A stretch of DNA of 64,000 nucleotides from Sulfurisoma sp963709555 (GCA_963709555.1 CAVPWR010000006.1:1-64000), one strand, 5' to 3'. Shown: positions 8,541 through 19,562, counted from the stretch's first letter. Notes: a model not told the origin generated them from the sequence alone. A program made the numbers and translations.

Positions 8541-9865
8541 AAAAGACCCTGCTCGTCGTCGACGACGACGCCACCTTCAACAAGCTGCTGCTGCGCCAGC
8601 TCGGGAACATGGGATTCACCGCAGTGGGAGCCGCCAGCTGGCGCGAGGGACAGGCACGGCTGGCCGAGATGGAGCCGGATGCGATCATCCTCGACTTCAA
8701 GCTGCCGGACTCCGACGGCGACCGCATCATCGAGGAACTGCGCGGCCAGTACCCGGTGATCGTGCTCACCGGCTTCGGCTCGATCCGCAATGCCGTCAGC
8801 GCCATCCGCCAGGGCGCCACCGACTACCTGACCAAGCCGGTGGACCTCGACGAACTCGAGTTGACCGTGCGTCGCGTGCTCGAGAATGCCGAACTGAAGC
8901 GCTTCAACCAGTTCTACCGCAACCGTCTCGCCTCGCGGCGCCCGGCATCGCTGATCGGCGACAGTCGCCCCATGCGCGAGGTCCGCGCCATGATCGACGC
9001 CGTGGCCCCGACCGACGCGACCGTGCTGATCCTCGGCGAATCCGGCAGCGGCAAGGAGATGGTGGCCCAGGCCATCCACCAGCGCAGTGCGCGCGCCGGA
9101 CGCGAGATGGTCACCGTCGACAGTTGCGGCCTGCAAGAGAACCTGTTCGAGTCGGAACTGTTCGGCCACGAGCGCGGCGCCTTCACCGGCGCCGACCGCC
9201 AGAAGAAGGGCCTGATCGAGGAAGCCGTCGACGGCACGCTGTTCCTAGACGAGATCGGCGACATCGGCGCGGCGATCCAGGCCAAGCTGCTGCGCGTGAT
9301 GGAGACCGGCACCTTCCGCCGCCTCGGCGGCACCAAGACGCTGTCCACCGACGCGCGCTTCGTCGTCGCCACCAACCGCGACATCGCGCGGATGAGCGAG
9401 GAAGGCAGCTTCCGCAGCGACCTCTACTTCCGCCTGTCGCGCTTCGTCATCACCGTGCCGCCGCTGCGCGAGAGGCGCGAGGATATCGAGCCGCTGGCGC
9501 TCCACTTCGCCGCCGAGTTCGGCCGCGTCGCACCCCTGTCGATCACCGCGGAGGCGATGACGCTGCTGCGCGACCACGCCTGGCCCGGCAACGTCCGCGA
9601 GCTGCGCAACGCGATCGAGCGCGCCGTCATCGTCGCCCGTCCCGGGCTCGAGATCCGCGCCGAGCACCTCGGCTTCATCCCGCGCGGCAGTGGCAGCGGC
9701 GTGACCCTGCGCTTCGCCGGCGAGCCGGACCTCGAGGAAATCGAGCGCGCCTACCTGGCGCAGATCCTGGCGCGGCATGGCGGCAACCGGCAGAAGGCCG
9801 CCGCCGTGCTGGGCATCAGCGAACGCAACATCTACCGCCTGATCGAAAAATTCGGCATGCGCTGA
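8537..9865 (+). CDS. NtrC-family sigma-54-dependent response regulator
   Basis: 442 residues with the full NtrC layout. The receiver domain has phospho-acceptor Asp53 (ILDFKLPDSDG). The AAA+ domain has Walker A GESGSGKE, Walker B GTLFLDEIGD and an intact GAFTGA loop (about residues 214-219) needed to contact sigma-54. A C-terminal Fis-type helix-turn-helix (RQKAAAVLGISERNIYRLIEKFG) completes it. It activates sigma-54 promoters after phosphorylation by the adjacent kinase. A well-spaced -24/-12 element lies at 9991-10006, downstream of this gene and ahead of the collagen-like and respiratory genes, making them its probable regulon. Confidence 0.93.
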   Translation: MKKTLLVVDDDATFNKLLLRQLGNMGFTAVGAASWREGQARLAEMEPDAIILDFKLPDSDGDRIIEELRGQYPVIVLTGFGSIRNAVSAIRQGATDYLTKPVDLDELELTVRRVLENAELKRFNQFYRNRLASRRPASLIGDSRPMREVRAMIDAVAPTDATVLILGESGSGKEMVAQAIHQRSARAGREMVTVDSCGLQENLFESELFGHERGAFTGADRQKKGLIEEAVDGTLFLDEIGDIGAAIQAKLLRVMETGTFRRLGGTKTLSTDARFVVATNRDIARMSEEGSFRSDLYFRLSRFVITVPPLRERREDIEPLALHFAAEFGRVAPLSITAEAMTLLRDHAWPGNVRELRNAIERAVIVARPGLEIRAEHLGFIPRGSGSGVTLRFAGEPDLEEIERAYLAQILARHGGNRQKAAAVLGISERNIYRLIEKFGMR

Positions 9866-9990
9866 CCCTGGCAATCTGCCAATTTGGCAGTTTTGGGCAT
9901 GTCATTTCGTCATGAGGCCGGCCAGGACGGGCCCCGCGGCGAAATCGTTTTCTCCAATAAAAACATATAGTTGATCTCGCCATGGCGGGG

Positions 9991-10006
9991 TGGCATGGGA
10001 CGTGCT
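9991..10006 (+). promoter_or_regulatory. Sigma-54 (-24/-12) promoter for the respiratory cluster
   Basis: TGGCATGGGACGTGCT matches the sigma-54 consensus with the invariant GG and GC at exactly the required spacing. Deviations are T for C in the -24 box and G for T at the start of the -12 box. It lies 106 bases before the ATG at 10112, in a non-coding gap, and directly follows an NtrC-type activator gene. A transcription start near 10018 is inferred. Confidence 0.7.
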
Positions 10007-10111
10007 GTTAGGTCCATGGGCGACGCGCAAGCCGACCGGCTTCGCCATGCCCGGCAGCTCGGCGGAATCCGCAGCTGATGTGATCAATATCAAAACCCAG
10101 GAGAAAACAGG

Positions 10112-10640
10112 ATGGTCAAATCGCTACTCGTCGTTGCAATGTCCCTCGGCTTCGCCGTTTCCGCCAATGCCGCCGATCAGAAAGGCATGAGCGGGATGGA
10201 GGGCCAGAAAGGCATGTCCGGCATGGCTGGCATGGAAGGCCAGAAGGGCATGGCAGGCATGGAAGGTCAGAAAGGCATGGAAGGCCAGAAAGGCATGTCG
10301 GGTCAGAAGGGCAGTCTGTATGGAAGGTCAGAAGGGCATGTCGGGTCAGAAGGGCATGAGCGGCATGGAAGGTCAGAAAGGCATGGCAGGCATGTCGGGT
10401 CAGAAGGGCATGTCGGGTATGGAAGGCCAGAAGGGCATGAGCGGCATGGAAGGCATGTCCGGCATGGAAGGCAAGAAGAAGTCCAAGAAGAAGTCCCAGG
10501 AAGGCATGTCCGGCATGTCCGGTATGGAAGGCATGAGCGGCATGGAAGGCCAGAAGGGCATGAGCGGCATGTCGGGTCAGAAGGGTATGTCCGGCATGGA
10601 AGGTCAGAAGGGCATGTCCGGCATGGAAGGCAAGAAGTAA
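10112..10640 (+). CDS. Exported Met-rich Gly-X-Y (collagen-like) repeat protein (frameshifted near 10313)
   Basis: A signal peptide (MVKSLLVVAMSLGFAVSANA) is followed by almost nothing but triplets beginning with Gly: GMS, GME, GQK, GMA, GKK. About 14 triplets precede a frame break near 10313. About 18 follow, then a short basic insert (KKSKKKSQE), about 15 more, and KK-stop. X is nearly always Met or Gln; Y is Ser, Glu, Ala or Lys. No proline is present. Strict Gly-X-Y periodicity with alternating Glu and Lys is what a collagen-like triple helix requires, so a secreted trimeric fibre is possible. The many Met residues could also bind Cu(I) or be oxidised. RBS AGGAG precedes ATG at 10112. The sigma-54-like site upstream and the terminator after it suggest abundant, regulated expression. 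Confidence 0.75.
10160..10638 (+). repeat. Degenerate tandem repeat array encoding Gly-X-Y triplets
   Basis: Nine-base units, largely GGCATGTCC, GGCATGGAA and GGYCAGAAG, are shuffled in tandem, with near-identical 27-base blocks recurring across the array. The units vary mainly at third positions. The lack of unique spacers excludes a CRISPR. Such arrays expand and contract by slippage, which may explain the frame irregularity near 10313. Confidence 0.9.
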
Positions 10641-10673
10641 GGTAGTTCGCAGTTCGCAGTTTGCTCATGATTT

Positions 10674-10707
10674 GGCCGATGGGGTGGGCGCCCCGTCGGC
10701 CCCTTTT
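10674..10707 (+). terminator. Rho-independent terminator after the collagen-like gene
   Basis: An 11-bp stem (GGCCGATGGGG with CCCCGTCGGCC, one G-T pair, 6-base loop) ends at 10701 and is followed by CCTTTT. It lies 33 bases after the stop at 10640. It would end or attenuate transcripts before the downstream respiratory genes, giving excess of the repeat protein. Confidence 0.8.
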
Positions 10708-10741
10708 AAGCGATCTTTCCTATACGGGAGAGTGCAAGAGA

Positions 10742-11071
10742 ATGAAACCCATCGTGCGCACATTCGGCAACATGCTGTTAGGACTAACCTGGCTTGCCGC
10801 ATTGCCGGCAGCCGCGGCCAATGCCTCGCCCACCCCCGTCGCCGGTCTTGCGCCCTACCAGCGTCCGGCCCAGGCTCCCGCGATCAAGGATTTCGCGCGC
10901 AGCGATGCCTGGCGTGCAGCTGCATTGCGCGGCGTTACCCCACCAGCCCCCGAGAGCATCCTCAAGTTCCTCGACCACCAGGGCGCCTGGTACAACCCAT
11001 TTACGCTGCCCGGCATGCCGGGCCCTTACGACCTGCGCGGCCTGCATGCCCCGCAGAAGGCCGCGCCCTGA
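10742..11071 (+). CDS. Small exported protein of the respiratory cluster, unknown function
   Basis: 109 residues. The start at 10742 (MKPIVRTFGNMLLGLTWLAA) gives a convincing signal peptide with a cleavage region around AAAANA; an earlier in-frame ATG would spoil it. The mature part is Ala/Pro-rich and ends with an aromatic segment (GAWYNPFTLPGMPGPYDL). There are no cysteines and no haem motif. It lies between the terminator of the repeat gene and the pentahaem cytochrome, 39 bases before the latter, so it probably shares the cytochrome transcript. I do not recognise the family. Confidence 0.7.
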   Translation: MKPIVRTFGNMLLGLTWLAALPAAAANASPTPVAGLAPYQRPAQAPAIKDFARSDAWRAAALRGVTPPAPESILKFLDHQGAWYNPFTLPGMPGPYDLRGLHAPQKAAP

Positions 11072-11110
11072 GCGGCTCGTCATGAATTCAAGCTGCGAGA
11101 GAGTGACATC

Positions 11111-11973
11111 ATGTTGAGATGGATATTGGTAGCGGTGGTCATCGCCGTCTCCGCCTGGAGCATCGTGACCGGGCATACCGTCCGGACACCGGGCGTGGCC
11201 AATGCCGGCGACCACGCCGGCCAGCACCTGCGGGCCGTCTATAGCCCGCTGCACTTCAAGCCGGCGATCGAGTCAGCCACCGACGCGCAGTGCCTCGTCT
11301 GCCACAAGGAAGTGCTCGAGGACAAGGTGCGTGCCGTATCCCCCGCCGGCGTCAAGGCCGCCGACAGCCTGGCCTGGTACCAGCAGGTGTCGACCTACCA
11401 GGGCGAGCAGGACACCTTCCACCGTCGCCACCTTGTCACGCCGATGGCGAAGCAGCTGATGAACCTCAGTGCAATACCTGCCACGAAGGCCACGACCCGC
11501 GCGAGGAAGCGCAGGGCGCATCGGCCACCGTGGCGACATCGCCGCCGCAGGACGACACCGGCTTCACGCTGCGCAAGCAGGTCAATCCCGAGACCAGCTG
11601 CCTCAAATGCCACGGCCAGATGAACTGGCCGGTCATGACCGGCCTCACCGGTCCCTGGCATCAGGCCAAGGACACCTTCCAGAACAACTGCGTGTCCTGC
11701 CACTCCGCCATCCGCACCAACCGCCACCAGGTGAACTACCTCAACGCCGAGGCCATCGAGAAGGCCGGCGCCGTCAACAAGACCGGCGGCGACGTCTGCT
11801 ACGGCTGCCACGGCGGCCGCCCGTGGTATCGCATCAGCTACCCCTATGCGCGCAATCCCTGGCCCGCCATGCCGGAGGGCACGCCCGAGTGGGCACGCCT
11901 GCGCCCGCGTCATTCCGAGGCGCGCTTCCTCATCCAGTCCGCAACCCCAAACCGGCAGGACACTGAACCATGA
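11111..11973 (+). CDS. Membrane-anchored pentahaem cytochrome c (frameshifted near 11470)
   Basis: An uncleaved-looking N-terminal helix (MLRWILVAVVIAVSAWSIVT) precedes five CxxCH haem sites: CLVCH (~60), CNTCH (~120), CLKCH (~163), CVSCH (~193) and CYGCH (~232). The frame breaks at 11470, where one A seems missing from CTCAGTGC; restoring it gives LKCNTCHEGH. The stop overlaps the molybdoenzyme start (ATGA), so the two are translationally coupled. With no DmsC/NrfD-type anchor gene in the cluster, this cytochrome is the likely electron link between the quinone pool and the molybdoenzyme, as in NapC- or DmsE-type systems. That role is inferred. Confidence 0.85.
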
Positions 11974-14549
11974 AACCGACACCTGACTGGATCAAGAACA
12001 TCCTCAACCCCGGCCGCCGCAGCTTCATGAAGACGGCCGCCGCGGGCGCCGCGCTTTCCGCCGCCGGCGGCCTGGTCGAGCTGGCGACGCAGAAGAAGGA
12101 AGCCCAGGCCTTCGCCTACGCGCCGCACTACACCGACGACCAGCTCACCACCGTCGTCACCAGCTGCGACCACAACTGCGGTTCGCGCCACATGCTGGTC
12201 GCGCACAAGAAGGGCGACGTCATCGTGCGGCTGTCGACCGACGACGGTCGCTACCAGGAGAACGGCGCCTACGGCAAGGACACCGCCGAGGAGCCGCAGT
12301 TGCGCGCCTGCCTGCGCGGCCGCTCCTACCGCGCCCGGCTCTACTCGCCCGAGCGCCTGCTCTACCCGATGATGCGCGTCGGCAAGCGCGGCGAGGGCAA
12401 GTTCAAGCGGGTGTCGTGGGACGAGGCGCTGAACCACATCGCCACCAAGATGGTCGAACTGAGGAAGAACTACGGCCCGACCGCGATGCTCGACCAGGCG
12501 TATGCCGGTACTTCATACGGCGCTCTGCACAAGTCCGACCAGATCGAGGGCCTGCTCGCCCGCTTCCTCGGCATGTTCGGCTGCCGCACCAATTCGTGGT
12601 CGGTGCCCAGCTATCAGGGCACCACCTTCTCCAGCCGCATGACCTTCGGCACCATCGAGGACGGCAACGAGGACGACACCTTCGCCCACAGCAAGCTCAT
12701 CATCATGTGGGGCTGGAACCCGGCCTACACCTTCCACGGCGGCAACACCTTCTACTACATGCGCATGGCCAAGCAGAACGGCTGCAAGTTCGTGCTGGTC
12801 GATCCGCAATACACCGACTCGGCCTCGACCTACGACGCCTGGTGGATCCCGATCAAGCCCAACACCGACGCCGCCATGCTCGCCGCCATGGCCCACGTCA
12901 TCTTCTCCGAGAACCTGCAGGACCAGAAGTTCATCGACAAGTTCGTGCAGGGCATGGACGAGGGCACGATGCCCGGCTGGGCCAAGGGCCAGGAGAACTT
13001 CAAGGACTACATCCTCGGCAAGTACGACAACACGCCCAAGACTCCGGAGTGGGCGGAGCAGATTTGCGGCGTCAAGGCCGCCGACATCGTCAAGCTGGCG
13101 CGCATGTACGCCACCACCAAGCCGGCCGCGCTGAAGGCCAGCTGGGCGCCGGGCCGCGCCGCCTACGGCGAGCAGTACAACCGCATGGCCGCGGCGGTGC
13201 AGGCGATGACCGGCAACATCGGCATCCTCGGCGGCTGCGCCGAGGGCGTCGGCAAGGGCTGGCACGCCGAGAGCGTGGCCTACCCCTACGACGAGAACGC
13301 CAACCTCTGGTGGGCCTCGATCAAGTCCGACCGCTGGGCCCACTGCGTGCTCAACTACCCCAACGTCAAGCGCGAGGAGATCGGCTGCTGGCCGCGCGAC
13401 GACGAGCTCGACGGCAAGATCCCCAACATCAAGGGCATCTGGTGGCACGGCTCCGACTGGTTCAACCAGCTCACCAACATCAACAAGGAAATCCAGGCGA
13501 TCGAGAAGCTGGAGCTGGTGGTCTGCGCCGATTCGACCATCACGCCCTCGGGCCTGTGGGCCGACGTGCTGCTGCCGGTGGCCACCCACTTCGAGCGCCA
13601 CGACGTGGCCCTGCCCTGGTACAAGGGCCACTACTACATCCACCGGCCCAAGGCGATCGAGCCGATGGGCGAGTCGAAGACCGACTTCCAGATCTTCACC
13701 GAGATGGCCTACCGCCTCGAAGCGCTCGACCCGACCCGGCTCAAGGACCTCGGCAAGCGCTACAACCCGCGCGCCGACCGTACCTACTTCGACAACCCGG
13801 ATGCGGTCGACGAGGCCTATCTGACCGCCTACTGGAAGAAGGTGCAGGACCATCAGGGCGTAAAGATGTCCTGGGAGGAGTTCAAGCGCCGCGGCGTCTA
13901 CAAGTTCAAGTTCGACAAGCCGCTGGTCGCCTTCCGCGCCCAGATCGAGGAAGACGAGAAATTCGAGACCCCGTCGGGCAAGATCGAGATCTTCTCGACC
14001 ACGCTGGCGCAGGTGAAGGACTGGACCAAGACCCAGTACGGCTACCCGATCCCGGCGATCCCGAAATGGATCGAGCCCTTCGAGTCGCTCAACCATCCGA
14101 CCAAGGTCAAGCAGTTCCCCTTCCACCTCATCACGCCCCACCCGCGCTGGCGCACCCACTCGATTTTCAACAACATTCCCTGGCTGCGCGAGACCTACCA
14201 GCAGGAGCTCACGCTCAATGCCTCCGACGCGGCGAAGCTCGGCATCGTCACCGGCGACATCGTCGAGGTGTGGAACGATCGCGGCAAGGTGGTGGTGCCG
14301 GTCTACGTCACCGAGCGCTGCATGCCCAACGTGGCCGTGCTGCACGAGGGTGTGTGGATGGACCTCGACAAGAACGGCGTCGACCGCGCCGGCAACCCGG
14401 ACTTCCTCACGGCCGACGAGCCGAGTCCCGCCGGTGCCTTCGCCTACAACACCATCCTCGTCAACGTGAAGAAGACCAAGCTGGAGCACCGCCCCGGCTG
14501 GGATTCGCTGGCCACGGCACGCTCCATCGTTTTCCGCAGGGATACCTGA
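11970..14549 (+). CDS. Tat-exported molybdopterin oxidoreductase, DMSO-reductase family catalytic subunit
   Basis: 859 residues. The Tat signal (RRSFMKTAAAGAALSAAGG, from about residue 11) sends it folded to the periplasm. The N-terminal iron-sulfur region reads SCDHNCGSRHMLVAHKKGD...LRACLRGR. This aligns with the C-x3-C-x3-C-xn-C motif of DmsA-like enzymes, but the third ligand is His rather than Cys. Downstream are pterin-binding stretches (LIIMWGWNPAYTFHG, FVLVDPQYTDSA) and a C-terminal molydopterin dinucleotide-binding domain (HLITPHPRWRTHS, TGDIVEVWNDRG). The next gene is a DmsB-like subunit and the next a TorD-like chaperone, so this is a complete soluble heterodimer plus maturation factor. 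The substrate (S-oxide, N-oxide, sulfur or other oxyanion) cannot be told from sequence. Confidence 0.88.
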   Translation: MKPTPDWIKNILNPGRRSFMKTAAAGAALSAAGGLVELATQKKEAQAFAYAPHYTDDQLTTVVTSCDHNCGSRHMLVAHKKGDVIVRLSTDDGRYQENGAYGKDTAEEPQLRACLRGRSYRARLYSPERLLYPMMRVGKRGEGKFKRVSWDEALNHIATKMVELRKNYGPTAMLDQAYAGTSYGALHKSDQIEGLLARFLGMFGCRTNSWSVPSYQGTTFSSRMTFGTIEDGNEDDTFAHSKLIIMWGWNPAYTFHGGNTFYYMRMAKQNGCKFVLVDPQYTDSASTYDAWWIPIKPNTDAAMLAAMAHVIFSENLQDQKFIDKFVQGMDEGTMPGWAKGQENFKDYILGKYDNTPKTPEWAEQICGVKAADIVKLARMYATTKPAALKASWAPGRAAYGEQYNRMAAAVQAMTGNIGILGGCAEGVGKGWHAESVAYPYDENANLWWASIKSDRWAHCVLNYPNVKREEIGCWPRDDELDGKIPNIKGIWWHGSDWFNQLTNINKEIQAIEKLELVVCADSTITPSGLWADVLLPVATHFERHDVALPWYKGHYYIHRPKAIEPMGESKTDFQIFTEMAYRLEALDPTRLKDLGKRYNPRADRTYFDNPDAVDEAYLTAYWKKVQDHQGVKMSWEEFKRRGVYKFKFDKPLVAFRAQIEEDEKFETPSGKIEIFSTTLAQVKDWTKTQYGYPIPAIPKWIEPFESLNHPTKVKQFPFHLITPHPRWRTHSIFNNIPWLRETYQQELTLNASDAAKLGIVTGDIVEVWNDRGKVVVPVYVTERCMPNVAVLHEGVWMDLDKNGVDRAGNPDFLTADEPSPAGAFAYNTILVNVKKTKLEHRPGWDSLATARSIVFRRDT

Positions 14550-14550
14550 C

Positions 14551-15213
14551 ATGGCCAAGAAACTCGACATGAAAGAGGTCAAGATCGCCCTGCATCGCAA
14601 GGTGGCGCAGACCTACGAACCGGTGAAGCCCGAGATGCAACTGGGCTTCGTGCACAACAACGTCGACTGCATCGGCTGCCGCGCCTGCGAGATCGCCTGC
14701 AAGGACAAGAACGGCCTGGCGCCGGGACCGCGCTTCCGCCGCGTCATGTACGTCGAGGGCGGCCATTACCCCGACGTGTTCGCCTACAAGGTGAACATGA
14801 GCTGCAACCACTGCGCCGAGCCGGCCTGCCTGCCGACCTGCCCCACCGGCGCGATCTGGAAACGCGAGAGCGACGGCATCGTCGACATCGACAGCACGCT
14901 GTGCATCGGCTGCCGCAAGTGCGAGGCCGCCTGCCCCTACGGCGCGCCGCAGTGGGATCCGGTGGAGCAGATCGTCAAGAAATGCAACATGTGCGTCGAC
15001 GAGATCGAGGCCGGCCGCAAGCCCTACTGCGTCATGGCCTGCATGATGCGCGTGCTCGACATCGGCCCCATCGACAAGCTGTGGGACGGCACCCATGCCA
15101 CCAAGGCCATCGGCCCCAACGACAAGCCGGTGCGCCAGGTGAAGAACATGGCCAATCCCGAGCTGACCAAACCCTCCATCGCCTTCGTGCCGCACAGCAA
15201 GGGCAAGGTTTGA
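14551..15213 (+). CDS. Four-[4Fe-4S] ferredoxin subunit (DmsB/PhsB type)
   Basis: 220 residues with four cysteine groups: CIGCRACEIACK, CNHCAEPACLPTC, CIGCRKCEAACPYG and CNMC...YCVMAC. This is the standard layout of the electron-transfer subunit of DMSO-reductase-family enzymes. It has no signal peptide, so it would be exported by hitch-hiking with the Tat-exported catalytic subunit encoded one base upstream. It would pass electrons between the pentahaem cytochrome and the molybdenum centre. Its stop overlaps the TTG start of the chaperone gene. Confidence 0.92.
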   Translation: MAKKLDMKEVKIALHRKVAQTYEPVKPEMQLGFVHNNVDCIGCRACEIACKDKNGLAPGPRFRRVMYVEGGHYPDVFAYKVNMSCNHCAEPACLPTCPTGAIWKRESDGIVDIDSTLCIGCRKCEAACPYGAPQWDPVEQIVKKCNMCVDEIEAGRKPYCVMACMMRVLDIGPIDKLWDGTHATKAIGPNDKPVRQVKNMANPELTKPSIAFVPHSKGKV

Positions 15214-15848
15214 GCAGCGAGACCTGGGCGGCGCTGGCCGACGACGCGGAGACGCTGGCACGGCTGCATGATCGCGAGCTCGACGCGGCCACCCTCGCCG
15301 CGCTGCGCGAGGTCGGCTTTCCCGACAACCTCGCCCTGCTGCCGCAGGATGCGACGGCGAGCGAGGCATGGGACACGATGCGCGCCGCGCTCGGGTTCAT
15401 CGCGGATCCGCCGCAAGCCGCCGACCTCGACGCCCTCGCCGTCGAATATGCCGCCATCTACCTGACCGGTGCCTACGGCGCCTCACCCGCCGAGTCGGTC
15501 TGGCTCGACCAGGACCACATCGCCTGCCAGCAGCCGATGTTCGAGTTGCGCGAGATCTACCTGGCCGCCGGCCTCGCCGCCGAGAACTGGCGCAAGCGCC
15601 CGGACGACCATCTGGTGCTGCAGCTGCAGTACATCGCCCACATGCTGCGCCGTGCCGCCAGCGCCGACTTTTTGCCCATCGAGCTGGGCGAGATCATGGA
15701 CGCCCACCTGCTGCGCTGGCTGCCCGACTTCGCCGCGCGCGTGGCGGCCCGCACCGCCCTGCCCTTCTACGCCGCCCTGGAGCACCTCACCCTCGTTTGG
15801 TGCCAGACGCTGCGCCGCTTGCTCCCAGACGCAACGCCACAGGGATAA
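15210..15848 (+). CDS. TorD/DmsD-like molybdoenzyme maturation chaperone
   Basis: 212 residues, mostly helical and acidic, with the family pattern SVWLDQDHIACQQPMFELREIY (compare E/D-x-Y/H-xx-LF in TorD-like proteins) and a C-terminal helix bundle (YAALEHLTLVWCQTLRRLL). Such proteins bind the Tat signal of their partner and hold it until the cofactor is inserted. The start is TTG at 15210, inside the stop of the ferredoxin subunit gene (TTGA overlap). Its position as the last gene of the cluster supports a dedicated role for the 11970-14549 enzyme. Confidence 0.85.
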   Translation: MSSETWAALADDAETLARLHDRELDAATLAALREVGFPDNLALLPQDATASEAWDTMRAALGFIADPPQAADLDALAVEYAAIYLTGAYGASPAESVWLDQDHIACQQPMFELREIYLAAGLAAENWRKRPDDHLVLQLQYIAHMLRRAASADFLPIELGEIMDAHLLRWLPDFAARVAARTALPFYAALEHLTLVWCQTLRRLLPDATPQG

Positions 15849-15891
15849 CGCGGGTACAAATCGGAAACGGAATGGGCACGGCGCCCAAACG

Positions 15892-15918
15892 AAAAGGGCC
15901 TGCCAGCGGCAAGCCCTT
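15892..15918 (-). terminator. Terminator downstream of tRNA-Ala
   Basis: On the minus strand, an 11-bp stem (one G-T pair, three-base loop) pairs 15908-15918 with 15894-15904 and runs into a short T tract. It begins 8 bases after the 3' end of the tRNA. It also lies 3' of the plus-strand chaperone gene, so it may act in both directions. Confidence 0.65.
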
Positions 15919-15926
15919 GAATTAAT

Positions 15927-16002
<76 letters not shown>

Positions 16003-16034
16003 ACATCGGGCGCGGATTATAGCAGAAGCGGCCG

Positions 16035-18527
<2,493 letters not shown>

Positions 18528-18590
18528 TCCCACTCCCCTCGCGTCGGACAGGGACGCGGCGGAGCCTATTCTGACAGAAATATCAGGGGC

Positions 18591-19562
18591 TCAGCCTGCC
18601 GCGCGGCGCAGGCGGTCGAGCACCGGCAACCAGCCCGGCGTGGCCGGCGGCGCCTGCACGATGATGCGCGCGCAACCCAGCGCATCGAGTTCCCGCAGGC
18701 TGGCGTAGAGCGCGCGGGCGAAGGGCTCGGGATCGGCGGGGGCGAGTCGCCAGCTGATCATTTCGTGGTGTATCGGCTGCGCCATGCTGGCGAGGAAGGC
18801 GGTGCGCTCCTGCTTGATGATGGCGTTTCGCACGGCGAACACCAATCCGTCGGAAGAAACGAGTTCGAGCGGGGTCTGTGGCGCGTAGTGCGAGTCGAGC
18901 GAACCTGGGACACGCGGCGTATTGGGACCCGGGGCGCGCCCGGCAGCCGCGGGGGCCTGTCCGAGCACGGCGGCGATCGCGTCCACACTGATCATGCCGG
19001 GACGCAGGATCGCGGGTTCGTCGCCTGACAGGTCGAGGATGGTCGATTCGATGCCGACCTGGCAGGGCCCGCCATCGAGCACCATGGCCACGGCGTCGCC
19101 GAGTTCCTCGCGCACGTGCTCAGCCGTGGTCGGGCTGATGCGGCCGAAGCGGTTGGCCGACGGCGCTGCCAATCCGCCACCATCGGCGCCGCCAAACGTG
19201 CGCAATAGTTCGAGCGCCAGCGGATGGTTCGGCACGCGCAGGCCGACGCTGTCCTGGCCGCCGGTGATGGCGTCGATGACGTCGGGCTGGCGCTTGAGGA
19301 TCAGCGTCAGCGGGCCGGGCCAGAAGGCGGCGGCGAGCTTGCGTGCCGCGTCGGGAATGTCGCGCGCCCAGCGGTCGAGCTGCGTGGCGTCGGCCAGATG
19401 GACGATCAGCGGGTGGTCCTGCGGCCGGCCCTTGGCGGCGAAGATCTTCGCCACGGCCAGCGGGTTGGCCGCATCGGCACCCAGGCCGTAGACGGTCTCG
19501 GTCGGAAAGGCGACCAGTTCGCCGGCGCGCAGCAGTTCGGCTGCGCGGGCGATGTCAGTCAT
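18591..19562 (-). CDS. tsaC: L-threonylcarbamoyladenylate synthase (Sua5 type)
   Basis: 323 residues, so the long Sua5 form with an extra C-terminal domain rather than the short TsaC. It makes threonylcarbamoyl-AMP for the t6A37 modification of ANN-decoding tRNAs. Seen: FPTETVYGLGADA, KIFAAKGRPQDHPLIVH, AAPSANRFG and the linker GSLDSHYAPQTPLEL into the Sua5 domain. Its start lies inside the end of purK (8-base overlap), a common pairing in betaproteobacteria. Confidence 0.92.
   Translation of the reverse strand: MTDIARAAELLRAGELVAFPTETVYGLGADAANPLAVAKIFAAKGRPQDHPLIVHLADATQLDRWARDIPDAARKLAAAFWPGPLTLILKRQPDVIDAITGGQDSVGLRVPNHPLALELLRTFGGADGGGLAAPSANRFGRISPTTAEHVREELGDAVAMVLDGGPCQVGIESTILDLSGDEPAILRPGMISVDAIAAVLGQAPAAAGRAPGPNTPRVPGSLDSHYAPQTPLELVSSDGLVFAVRNAIIKQERTAFLASMAQPIHHEMISWRLAPADPEPFARALYASLRELDALGCARIIVQAPPATPGWLPVLDRLRRAAG

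Noticed and set aside
10160..10638. Possible CRISPR array
   Set aside because: Repeat units are 9-27 bases, directly tandem, degenerate and without unique spacers; they encode Gly-X-Y triplets and no cas genes are present.
12513..14600. A 695-codon open frame on the minus strand opposite the molybdoenzyme gene, and a 718-codon frame on the plus strand in another phase
   Set aside because: Both are high-GC shadows of a gene with clear Tat, Fe-S and pterin motifs; their translations are low-complexity His/Arg/Gly/Leu strings without domains.
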